From Alphaproteobacteria bacterium (GTDB lineage: Bacteria > Pseudomonadota > Alphaproteobacteria > Rhizobiales > Aestuariivirgaceae), in NCBI GenBank assembly GCA_020441605.1, contig JAGRLX010000298.1, positions 1 to 16,185 of the forward strand: a stretch of DNA of 16,185 bases. Direction: 5' to 3'. How positions within the stretch are numbered: the first letter of the stretch is position 1; every line of letters begins with the position of its first letter. The position numbers were made by a program, and so were the translations under genes. Positions 1 to 6,134 of this stretch are shown here, in pieces. Below the pieces are notes generated by a model. That model saw only the letters and a program-made list of their open reading frames with translations. It ran no database searches and was not told the DNA's origin.

Positions 1-377
1 GTGATGAAGTCGCGCAGATATTCGTAGCCGTTCTTCTTGGTGATGTCGGTGGTGAGCGGCTTTCCTGTCGCACCCTTGCGCAGCACGCCATGGCAGCCGG
101 CGCAACGCTGGAAGTAGATCTCGTTCGCCTTGGCGAATTCCTCGGGCGTCAGCACCGGATCGCCCGGCTTGGTGCCCGGCTGTTCGACCTGGACATCCTT
201 CATGACGTCGAGGCTCGGCTGATACTGGCCGGCTGGCGATGTGTCATGCTTCTTCAGCTCTTCCGGCTTCGGAGCTTCCTCGGCGAACGACGTGGCGGTG
301 AACGCCGTACCGAACGCCAGCGCCACTGCGAATGCGGCGGTGAGTGATACTTGCCTCAGCAAGCGGCCTTTGGACAT
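1..377 (-). CDS. nirS: Cytochrome cd1 nitrite reductase NirS, N-terminal part (cut by window start)
   Basis: NirS is the periplasmic enzyme that reduces nitrite to NO in denitrification. Only the first 125 codons are present; the d1 propeller lies outside the window. Residues 1-32 form a Sec signal peptide ending near SFA. The class I cytochrome c domain has the heme motif CAGCH (C92, C95, H96), and the following residues HGVLRKGATGKPLT are a NirS hallmark. The ATG at 377 is preceded by a good GGGAG ribosome site and gives a clean signal peptide. The gene diverges from nirI, with two FNR/Dnr-type boxes in the shared 151-bp gap. Identification is firm from the c-domain sequence and the nirI-nirX neighbours; integrity of the rest cannot be judged. 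Confidence 0.93.
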   Translation of the reverse strand, partial: MSKGRLLRQVSLTAAFAVALAFGTAFTATSFAEEAPKPEELKKHDTSPAGQYQPSLDVMKDVQVEQPGTKPGDPVLTPEEFAKANEIYFQRCAGCHGVLRKGATGKPLTTDITKKNGYEYLRDFI

Positions 378-437
378 TGGATTCTCCCTTCTGTGTCAGG
401 TTCCGGCAAACGATGGAGAGTTCCACCCCCACTCTCC

Positions 438-451
438 TTGACTTTCATCAA
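438..451. promoter_or_regulatory. FNR/Dnr-type box (TTGACTTTCATCAA) upstream of nirS
   Basis: The palindrome TTGAC-N4-ATCAA matches the binding consensus of FNR/Dnr/NNR proteins. Its centre (444.5) lies about 67 bp from the nirS ATG. A class II activator position (-41.5) would put the nirS transcription start near 403, leaving a leader of about 26 nt that includes the ribosome site. It could also act on nirI in the other direction. The site is seen directly; its use is inferred. Confidence 0.85.
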
Positions 452-480
452 GACCAGACAGCAACCTGACGGGCGGCGCG

Positions 481-494
481 TTGATCAAAGTCAA
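481..494. promoter_or_regulatory. Second FNR/Dnr-type box (TTGATCAAAGTCAA) next to nirI
   Basis: The sequence TTGAT-N4-GTCAA is a full FNR/Dnr-type palindrome 43 bp (centre to centre) from the first box. It lies just upstream of nirI and overlaps a possible in-frame TTG codon, which argues against that TTG as a start. A centre at -41.5 would put the start site at about 529, almost on the nirI ATG. It may therefore be a second site for nirS, or act on nirI at a different distance. Confidence 0.8.
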
Positions 495-528
495 GGATGA
501 CATGCGCAAAGCAGGGGAAGAGCGGCAT

Positions 529-2610
529 ATGCAGCCTTTTGCCAGAGCCTTCGCCGGACTCCTTGCTGCGCTGTTCCTGGTGCTTCTCCTGCACCAGGCC
601 CGCGCGGCCAGCGAAATGAACCAACCGCCAGACGCGGAGACCATACAGGCTTTCGCCGCCGCCGCGCTCAATGTGGCGGAAGGCGGTGTCAGGCTCGAAC
701 CGGCGGATGGGATGGGACAACGCATCGTCAGCAATGGCGAACTGGTTGGCTATCTGGGGTCGACCTGGGACATCGCCAAGACCGCGGGATATTCCGCCCG
801 TCCCATCGATATCCTGGTCGTCGTGGATCTGCAGGCGGTGATTCGCGGTACCTTGCTGGCCCAGCAACAGGAGCCGGTGCTCACGCTCGGGATCACGCCC
901 GAGCAGATCAAGGCCTTCACCGACGGTTTTGCGGGATATGACCTCAAGGCCGTGATCCAGCCTGGCGAGAAGGCCACGGGTGTTCCCGACGCGATTGCCG
1001 GTGCTACGATCTCGAGCGGAGTCATCCGCAGCGGCGTCATCCGCACCGCCCGCAGCCTGGCGGCGCACCATGGCCTGCTAAGTTCCGATGCGGCGCGCCA
1101 GCTCGACATGCGGCCAGGAGCGCCACAGGGCTGGAAGGCCCTGGTGGCCTCGGGTGCCGTTGGGGAACTGCGCGTTCTGGCGGGAGATGCCGACAAGGCG
1201 ATCGGTGTCACCGGCACGGCCGCACCCGACAGCCCGTTCATCGACCTCTATGCCGCTGTGATTGATCCACCGGAGATCGCCACCAGCCTGCTTGGCGAGG
1301 GCGCCTACTCGGAACTGGCCGGAGCCATGCAACCGGGCGACCACGGCCTGTTCATCGGCGGCAATGGGCTCTATTCCTTCAAGGGCACGTCCTGGCGTAA
1401 GAGCGGCACGTTTGAGCGCATCGAGATCGCCCAGGGCAGCCGGACGATCCCCCTCACCCGCGAGCAGCACCGCGTGGTGCCATCTCTTATGGCCGAGGGC
1501 GCTCCCGAATTGCGTGAAATGGCTGTGTTCATCCTGCCGGCCGCCAGTGGCTTCGACCCCGCGGCCGATTTCCGCCTGTCGCTCATCGCCAGCCGCGAGA
1601 ATTCAGCGGGCGAACTTCAGAGCGGACAGTTCACCCTCACCTACCGGCTGCCCGAACGCTACCTGCAACCCGTCGCGACGCCTGCGCCGCCGCCCGCCGA
1701 AATGCCCCTGTGGGAACAAAACTGGCGCGGGCGCATCCTTGCGATCGGCATCGTGGTGGCCATGCTGCTGGCACTCTACGTCATCCTCATCTTCCAGAAC
1801 CAGATCGCCGCTCGGCCGCCGCTCTATCGCGCGGTTCGTATAACCTATCTTCTCACCACCACGATCGTTCTCGGCGCCTTTCTCGGCGCCCAGTTGTCGG
1901 TGGTCCACGTACTGACCTTCACCCAGGCGATCCGTAGCCAATTCAACTGGGAGACTTTCCTGCTCGATCCGGTGATCTTCGTCATCTGGGGGTGGGTCGC
2001 TGTGGCCCTGCTGTTCTGGGGCCGTGTCTATTGCGGCTGGCTCTGCCCCTTTGGCGCCTTGCAGGAATTGTTGAACAAACTGGCTCAACGACTCGGCGTC
2101 CGCCAGTTCGCCGTTCCTTTCATGCTTCACGAGCGGCTCTGGCCGATCAAGTACATCATCTTCCTCGGGCTGTTCGCCATTTCGCTGGCATCGATGACCG
2201 CGGCCTTCAAGGCGGCGGAAGTGGAGCCGTTCAAGACCGCGATCAGCTTTCATTTCGTCCGCGCCTGGCCCTTCGCCCTCTACGCCCTCGGCCTTCTTGT
2301 CGCGGGTCTCTTCATCGAACGCTTCTACTGCCGTTATCTCTGTCCGCTGGGAGCCGCCCTGGCGATACCGGCAAGACTTCGCATGTTCGAGTGGCTGAAG
2401 CGGCGTCCGCAATGCGGCCGCGAATGCCGCATCTGCTCGACAAAATGCCCGGTTCAGGCCATCCACCCGGAGGGCCACATCAACCCCAACGAATGCGTCT
2501 ACTGCCTCAATTGCCAGACGCTCTACCACAACGAGCACATCTGCCCGCCGCTCAAGGCGCGAGCCGCGCGGCGCGGCACCTTTGCTCCGACCGAGAAGGC
2601 CTCGACATGA
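529..2610 (+). CDS. nirI: NirI, membrane flavo-iron-sulfur protein of the NosR/NirI family
   Basis: NirI supports nirS expression or activity, as NosR does for nitrous oxide reductase. The 693-aa protein starts with a signal/membrane segment (about residues 5-25). A periplasmic FMN-binding domain follows; its GAT motif has T160 as the likely covalent flavin site. Several membrane helices begin near residue 404, with the cytoplasmic motifs CGWLCP (C502, C506) and CRYLCP (C601, C605). The C-terminal 2[4Fe-4S] domain has C629/C633/C636/C640 and C656/C659/C662/C672. The ATG at 529 has an AGGGGAAGAG ribosome site and yields the signal sequence at once; the in-frame ATG at 502 and TTG at 481 fit less well, and the TTG lies in an FNR box. 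The stop overlaps nirX (ATGA). NirI rather than NosR is inferred from the nirS and nirX neighbours. Confidence 0.88.
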   Translation: MQPFARAFAGLLAALFLVLLLHQARAASEMNQPPDAETIQAFAAAALNVAEGGVRLEPADGMGQRIVSNGELVGYLGSTWDIAKTAGYSARPIDILVVVDLQAVIRGTLLAQQQEPVLTLGITPEQIKAFTDGFAGYDLKAVIQPGEKATGVPDAIAGATISSGVIRSGVIRTARSLAAHHGLLSSDAARQLDMRPGAPQGWKALVASGAVGELRVLAGDADKAIGVTGTAAPDSPFIDLYAAVIDPPEIATSLLGEGAYSELAGAMQPGDHGLFIGGNGLYSFKGTSWRKSGTFERIEIAQGSRTIPLTREQHRVVPSLMAEGAPELREMAVFILPAASGFDPAADFRLSLIASRENSAGELQSGQFTLTYRLPERYLQPVATPAPPPAEMPLWEQNWRGRILAIGIVVAMLLALYVILIFQNQIAARPPLYRAVRITYLLTTTIVLGAFLGAQLSVVHVLTFTQAIRSQFNWETFLLDPVIFVIWGWVAVALLFWGRVYCGWLCPFGALQELLNKLAQRLGVRQFAVPFMLHERLWPIKYIIFLGLFAISLASMTAAFKAAEVEPFKTAISFHFVRAWPFALYALGLLVAGLFIERFYCRYLCPLGAALAIPARLRMFEWLKRRPQCGRECRICSTKCPVQAIHPEGHINPNECVYCLNCQTLYHNEHICPPLKARAARRGTFAPTEKAST

Positions 2611-3539
2611 GACTGCGGCGGCGCCAATTTCTGATACTCGCCTCTGCCACGGCGATGCCGCTGGGGCTTCCGGCACGGGCCGCCGGGGGGCAAGACCTGG
2701 TATGGCGCGGCACAGCGCTCGGGGCCGATGCGGAAATCCGCCTGACCGGCATCGCTCCCGAGGTTGCCACCTCACTGCTTAAACGCGTGGCCGCGGAAAC
2801 TGAGCGCCTCGAAGGGATCTTCAGCCTCTACCGCCCCGAGTCGGAACTCTCCCGGCTCAACCGCGACGGGGTATTGCTTCGACCATCACAGGATTTTCGC
2901 CTCCTGCTCGAGGCCAGCCTCGACTATTGGCGCAGGACCGGCGGCGCCTTCAATCCGGCGTTGCAGCCGGTGTGGCGCTTCCTGGCGGAGCACTTTGCCG
3001 TCACGCAGGATCCGCCGGAAGGCAAGGCCATCCAGCGGCTACTCCGGCTGTGCGATCCCGGCCTTATCGACCTTTCGCCGGATCGGATCGTGCTGACTCA
3101 CGGGATGGCACTCTCTTTCAACGGCATTGCGCAAGGCTATGTTACCGATCGCGCGGCGCAGTTGCTCAGGGCCGAAGGACTTTCGGACATCCTGATCAAT
3201 CTGGGTGAAATCCGCGCCCTGCCCGGCAAGTCGTGGCGGGTGGCCGTTTCAGGCGGTCCGCAGATGCTCGATCTGTCAGGGCGGGCGTTGGCCCAGTCGG
3301 CCGGCCGCGGAACCATCTTCTCAGCCGATGGGCGCTGGCATCACCTCATTGACGCCCGCACCGGCACAAGCGCCAATCACGTCAGGGCCGTGACCGTGAT
3401 CGCAGAAACGGCGACGGCGGCCGACGCACTATCGACGGCCTTCTTCACGGCACCACCCTTGGCGCGTCCGGGCCTCGCGGCCGCATTCCCGGGAGTCGAA
3501 GTGATCTGGGAGCGTGCGTCCGATGAACAGCGATCCTGA
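2607..3539 (+). CDS. nirX: NirX, ApbE-family FAD:protein FMN transferase
   Basis: ApbE-family proteins attach FMN covalently to a threonine of periplasmic flavoproteins; the obvious target here is T160 of NirI. The protein has 310 aa, a normal length. The N-terminus carries a twin-arginine signal (R5-R6-Q-F-L, then a short hydrophobic stretch ending ARA), so export by Tat is expected. Family motifs are FNGIAQGY (171-178), the metal-site segment DARTG (249-253) and ADALSTAFF (272-280). The ATG overlaps the nirI stop by 4 bp, implying translational coupling, and the 3' end overlaps nnrS by 17 bp. NosX is the sister family; the neighbours favour NirX. Confidence 0.88.
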   Translation: MRLRRRQFLILASATAMPLGLPARAAGGQDLVWRGTALGADAEIRLTGIAPEVATSLLKRVAAETERLEGIFSLYRPESELSRLNRDGVLLRPSQDFRLLLEASLDYWRRTGGAFNPALQPVWRFLAEHFAVTQDPPEGKAIQRLLRLCDPGLIDLSPDRIVLTHGMALSFNGIAQGYVTDRAAQLLRAEGLSDILINLGEIRALPGKSWRVAVSGGPQMLDLSGRALAQSAGRGTIFSADGRWHHLIDARTGTSANHVRAVTVIAETATAADALSTAFFTAPPLARPGLAAAFPGVEVIWERASDEQRS

Positions 3540-4740
3540 CCGGCAAGTGCCATTTCTCTCCTACGGTTTCCGCCCGTTCTTTCTCTTCGCCGGACTCTAC
3601 GCGGTACTGGCCATCGCGGCCTGGACCGGCTGGCTCGCGCTGCACGATATGCCCGGGGTGTGGATCACGCCCACCTTTGCGGGACCGCCACAACAATGGC
3701 ACGCCCACGAAATGATCTTCGGCTTCGGCATGGCGGTCGTTTCCGGCTTCATGCTGACGGCAGTCCCGAGTTGGACCGGTGCCCGGCGCATCGCCGGCAC
3801 GCCTTTGCTTCTGCTCGCCTTGCTGTGGCTTGCAGGGCGCGCCGCCATATGGTTTTCGGCCTTCCTGCCGCCAATTGTGGTTGCCATCGCCGATCTTGCC
3901 CATTTGCCGGTCCTTGCCGTCATGGTGCTCGGCGGGCTGATGGTGCGGCCGGCGCCGCGCAATCTGGTGTTCTTCGTCTTCCTCGCCCTGCTCACCGTGG
4001 CGAACGTGATGATCCATGCGGAATGGTGGGACTTCACCTCCGACACAGCCTCGCCGGCACTCGATGCCGCCGTGCTGCTGCTGGCCCTGATGGTGGCCAT
4101 CATCGGCGGCCGGGTCGTCCCCGCCTTTACCCGCAATGTACTGGTGATGCGCGGACCGTCCACGGCGCTTCCCCGCTCCTTCGCCTGGCTGGACCGGGTC
4201 AGCCTCGCCTCGCTTGCGATTCTGGCGGGGCTTGCGGCAGCCCAGATCGAGGGGCCCCCCACGGCACTGGTTGCGGGGGTGGCCGCGGCTGGTCATCTCG
4301 GCCGGCTCTCGTTCTGGCGCGGCATGGCGACCGGCGGCGCGCCGATCCTTTGGAGCCTCCATCTGGCCTATCTGTTCCTTGGTCTCGGCCTCGCGGCCCT
4401 CGCCCTGGCCCATGCGACCGGCATGCTGGCGGTGTCGGCGGCGTTGCATCTCCTCGCCATCGGCGCGATCGGCGGGATGACCCTGGCGATGATGACACGC
4501 GCCGCCCTCGGGCATACCGGCAGGCCGTTGCGGGTCGTGCGGCCCATCGCAGGTGCCTACGCACTGGTGGCGCTGGCGGCCCTCGTCCGCGCCCTGGGCG
4601 TCGACCTGTTGCCCGGCCACTACATGGCCGTCATCTATGTCGCCGGCATCCTGTGGGTTGCGGGCTTCGGCATCTTCAGCGCCGTATATGCTCCCATCCT
4701 GGTTGGTCCTCCCCTTCCCAAGAACCCGCCCTCCGCTTGA
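3523..4740 (+). CDS. nnrS: NnrS family heme/copper membrane protein
   Basis: NnrS proteins are multi-span membrane proteins common in denitrifiers; they bind heme and copper and help cells tolerate NO. This 405-aa protein is strongly hydrophobic throughout, with about 12 likely membrane helices. It carries the family signatures FRPFFL (residues 16-21) and WHAHEMIFGF (59-68). The ATG at 3523 has a GGGAG ribosome site about 10 bp upstream; the GTG at 3514 lies too close to that site. The gene overlaps nirX by 17 bp, so nirI-nirX-nnrS form one operon. Its stop codon lies inside the FNR-type box of the next gene. The exact biochemical role of the family is not settled. Confidence 0.9.
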   Translation: MNSDPDRQVPFLSYGFRPFFLFAGLYAVLAIAAWTGWLALHDMPGVWITPTFAGPPQQWHAHEMIFGFGMAVVSGFMLTAVPSWTGARRIAGTPLLLLALLWLAGRAAIWFSAFLPPIVVAIADLAHLPVLAVMVLGGLMVRPAPRNLVFFVFLALLTVANVMIHAEWWDFTSDTASPALDAAVLLLALMVAIIGGRVVPAFTRNVLVMRGPSTALPRSFAWLDRVSLASLAILAGLAAAQIEGPPTALVAGVAAAGHLGRLSFWRGMATGGAPILWSLHLAYLFLGLGLAALALAHATGMLAVSAALHLLAIGAIGGMTLAMMTRAALGHTGRPLRVVRPIAGAYALVALAALVRALGVDLLPGHYMAVIYVAGILWVAGFGIFSAVYAPILVGPPLPKNPPSA

Positions 4741-4750
4741 CATTGGTCAA
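4737..4750. promoter_or_regulatory. FNR/Dnr-type box (TTGACATTGGTCAA) before the cytochrome c gene
   Basis: This perfect TTGAC-N4-GTCAA palindrome overlaps the nnrS stop codon. Its centre (4743.5) at -41.5 gives a start near 4785, 18 nt before the cytochrome c ATG. TCTATT at 4773-4778 is a plausible -10 element. Confidence 0.85.
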
Positions 4751-4802
4751 GGCCACGGAGCGGCCAGTCCGGTCTATTGCCGGCAACACGGAGGAGGATT
4801 GA

Positions 4803-5183
4803 ATGTTGAAGTCACGTCTGGCCGCAATCACGGCAATGACCCTTGGCACGATCCTGGTGGCCGGTGGAGCCCAAGCCGGCGACGCCGCCAAGGGGCAGAA
4901 GGTTTTTCTGAAATGCAAGGCCTGCCATGAGGTCGCCACCGAGAAGAACAAGGTTGGTCCTCATCTCAAGGGGCTCTTCGGCCGCGCCGCCGGATCGGTC
5001 GAAGGATACGCCTATTCTGACGCGATGAAATCCTCGGGAATCGTCTGGGGTGAAGACACCCTCAAGACCTATCTCGCCGACCCGAAGGGCGTCGTTCCCA
5101 ACACCAAGATGGTTTTTGCCGGACTGAAGAAGGAGGAGGACATCGAGAACATCATTTCGTATCTGGAGGACGCTACCAAGTAG
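4803..5183 (+). CDS. Periplasmic class I cytochrome c (c2/c550-like)
   Basis: This is a small soluble electron carrier of 126 aa with a Sec signal peptide cleaved near AQA (residue 25). Heme attachment is CKACH (C38, C41, H42), and the likely axial methionine is M103 in the segment PNTKMVFAG. The length and the GRAAG and YSDAMKSSG motifs are typical of the c2/c550 class. The ribosome site GGAGGAGG lies just before the ATG. The gene has its own FNR-type box and is followed by an intrinsic terminator, so it is probably transcribed alone under denitrifying conditions. It is the natural electron donor for NirS and for the CuA subunit of the neighbouring oxidase-like complex; this pairing is inferred. 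Confidence 0.9.
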   Translation: MLKSRLAAITAMTLGTILVAGGAQAGDAAKGQKVFLKCKACHEVATEKNKVGPHLKGLFGRAAGSVEGYAYSDAMKSSGIVWGEDTLKTYLADPKGVVPNTKMVFAGLKKEEDIENIISYLEDATK

Positions 5184-5218
5184 CCTCCTTTTTGCCCTCA
5201 ATTTAAGACCAAACCACT

Positions 5219-5253
5219 GGCGCAGGCGGTTCAGTCCGGTTGCGCCTTTTTTT
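5219..5253 (+). terminator. Intrinsic terminator after the cytochrome c gene
   Basis: GGCGCA (5219-5224) pairs with TGCGCC (5241-5246) around a 16-nt interior that can pair a little further, followed by seven Ts (5247-5253). It separates the cytochrome c gene from the downstream operon. Confidence 0.8.
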
Positions 5254-5286
5254 CTGTTTCCTCCGTCCACAGACGTTCTTGTCACC

Positions 5287-5300
5287 TTGACTTTCGTCAA
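5287..5300. promoter_or_regulatory. FNR/Dnr-type box (TTGACTTTCGTCAA) of the NOR-like operon
   Basis: This perfect TTGAC-N4-GTCAA palindrome is centred at 5293.5. A class II position gives a start near 5335, 28 nt before the first ATG, and TCAATG at 5323-5328 is a weak possible -10. No terminator-like hairpin is apparent between the genes that follow up to 12047, so this is probably the promoter of the whole eight-gene operon. Confidence 0.85.
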
Positions 5301-5362
5301 GGAGCGCCAGGCCCTTCGCTGGTCAATGTCGAGATGGTCTTAACCGCGAAGGGGAGGATTCC

Positions 5363-5536
5363 ATGACCGACGAAAACAAGACCGCCGCTTCCGCGCCACC
5401 GGTCGAACACGTTCCCGCGATGCAGCGCCTGCTCGACAATCCATTCCTGCTGCTGTTCTTCGGCGTGGCCGTGCCCGCCGCAATCTATCTGGTCTGGGGG
5501 CTCATGGAGATCTCCCAGATTCCAATCGCAAAATAG
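5363..5536 (+). CDS. Small single-helix membrane protein, possible subunit IIa of the heme-copper complex
   Basis: The 57-aa protein has a charged, Pro/Ala-rich N-terminus (residues 1-23) and one hydrophobic helix (about 28-50). A strong GGGGAGGA ribosome site lies 4 bp before the ATG. It is the first gene of the operon, 9 bp ahead of the CuA subunit. I do not recognise the sequence by motif. Position and size match subunit IIa of B-type (ba3) oxidases, where a tiny one-helix subunit is encoded just upstream of subunits II and I (cbaD-cbaB-cbaA in Thermus). The IIa role is inferred from that gene order only. Confidence 0.75.
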   Translation: MTDENKTAASAPPVEHVPAMQRLLDNPFLLLFFGVAVPAAIYLVWGLMEISQIPIAK

Positions 5537-5545
5537 GGGGCACCC

Positions 5546-6133
5546 ATGGGCATACACCCACCCGAAACACGCATCTGGTGGAACGAACCAATCGCCAGGG
5601 GCGAGTTGGTCTGGATCGCCGTTGCCTTCATCTGGGGCATCATCATGTTCTTCATGATGATCTACTGGCACCTCGAGGGACGGCAGAACCTGTCGCCGGA
5701 GGTTTATCGCATCGACCCCTCGGTATTCGAATCGCGCACTGAAGAGTTTACCGAGAAGTTCAAGGTCCGCGAGGAAGGCGATACCGGCATCCCGGTCGTC
5801 AAGCCGGCGCCCGGCTCGGATGCCTACATGCTGGCCAGGTTGTGGCAGTTCTATCCGGTGCTCGAGCTTGAAAAGGGCCAGAGCTACCGGCTGCACCTGT
5901 CGTCGCTGGACTGGCAGCACGGTTTCTCGCTGCAACCCAACAATATCAACATCCAGGTGCATCCCGGACTCGAGCATATCGTCACGATTACACCGACCGA
6001 GTCGGGCGAATTCAACGTGGTCTGCAACGAGTTCTGCGGGCCGGGGCATCACACCATGATCGGCCGCATCCATGTGGTCGAGCCGGGCCAGGCGCCTGCT
6101 GCGACGCCGGAAACCCAAGGTCAAGGAGGCTGA
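5546..6133 (+). CDS. Heme-copper oxidase/NO reductase subunit II with CuA site
   Basis: This is the electron-entry subunit, which passes electrons from a cytochrome c to the catalytic subunit. The 195-aa protein has one N-terminal membrane helix (about residues 21-41), as in B-type oxidases, followed by a periplasmic cupredoxin domain. All CuA ligands are present with canonical spacing: H125, C160, E162, C164, H168 and M171 (motif CNEFCGPGHHTM). The ATG at 5546 follows a GGGGG ribosome site and lies 9 bp after the preceding stop; the subunit I gene starts 1 bp after this one ends. No heme c motif is fused. The closest known arrangement I can name is NorY of the norSY-senC type NO reductases of ammonia oxidisers; an oxygen reductase subunit II would look the same in isolation. 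Confidence 0.92.
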   Translation: MGIHPPETRIWWNEPIARGELVWIAVAFIWGIIMFFMMIYWHLEGRQNLSPEVYRIDPSVFESRTEEFTEKFKVREEGDTGIPVVKPAPGSDAYMLARLWQFYPVLELEKGQSYRLHLSSLDWQHGFSLQPNNINIQVHPGLEHIVTITPTESGEFNVVCNEFCGPGHHTMIGRIHVVEPGQAPAATPETQGQGG

Positions 6134-6134
6134 C

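Noticed and set aside
1603..2775. A 390-codon minus-strand open frame opposite nirI
   Set aside because: It is antisense to the membrane and iron-sulfur region of nirI and has no motif of its own.
3445..4743. A 432-codon minus-strand open frame opposite nnrS
   Set aside because: It is highly charged and of low complexity, and nnrS on the plus strand has clear family motifs. This frame is a composition artefact.
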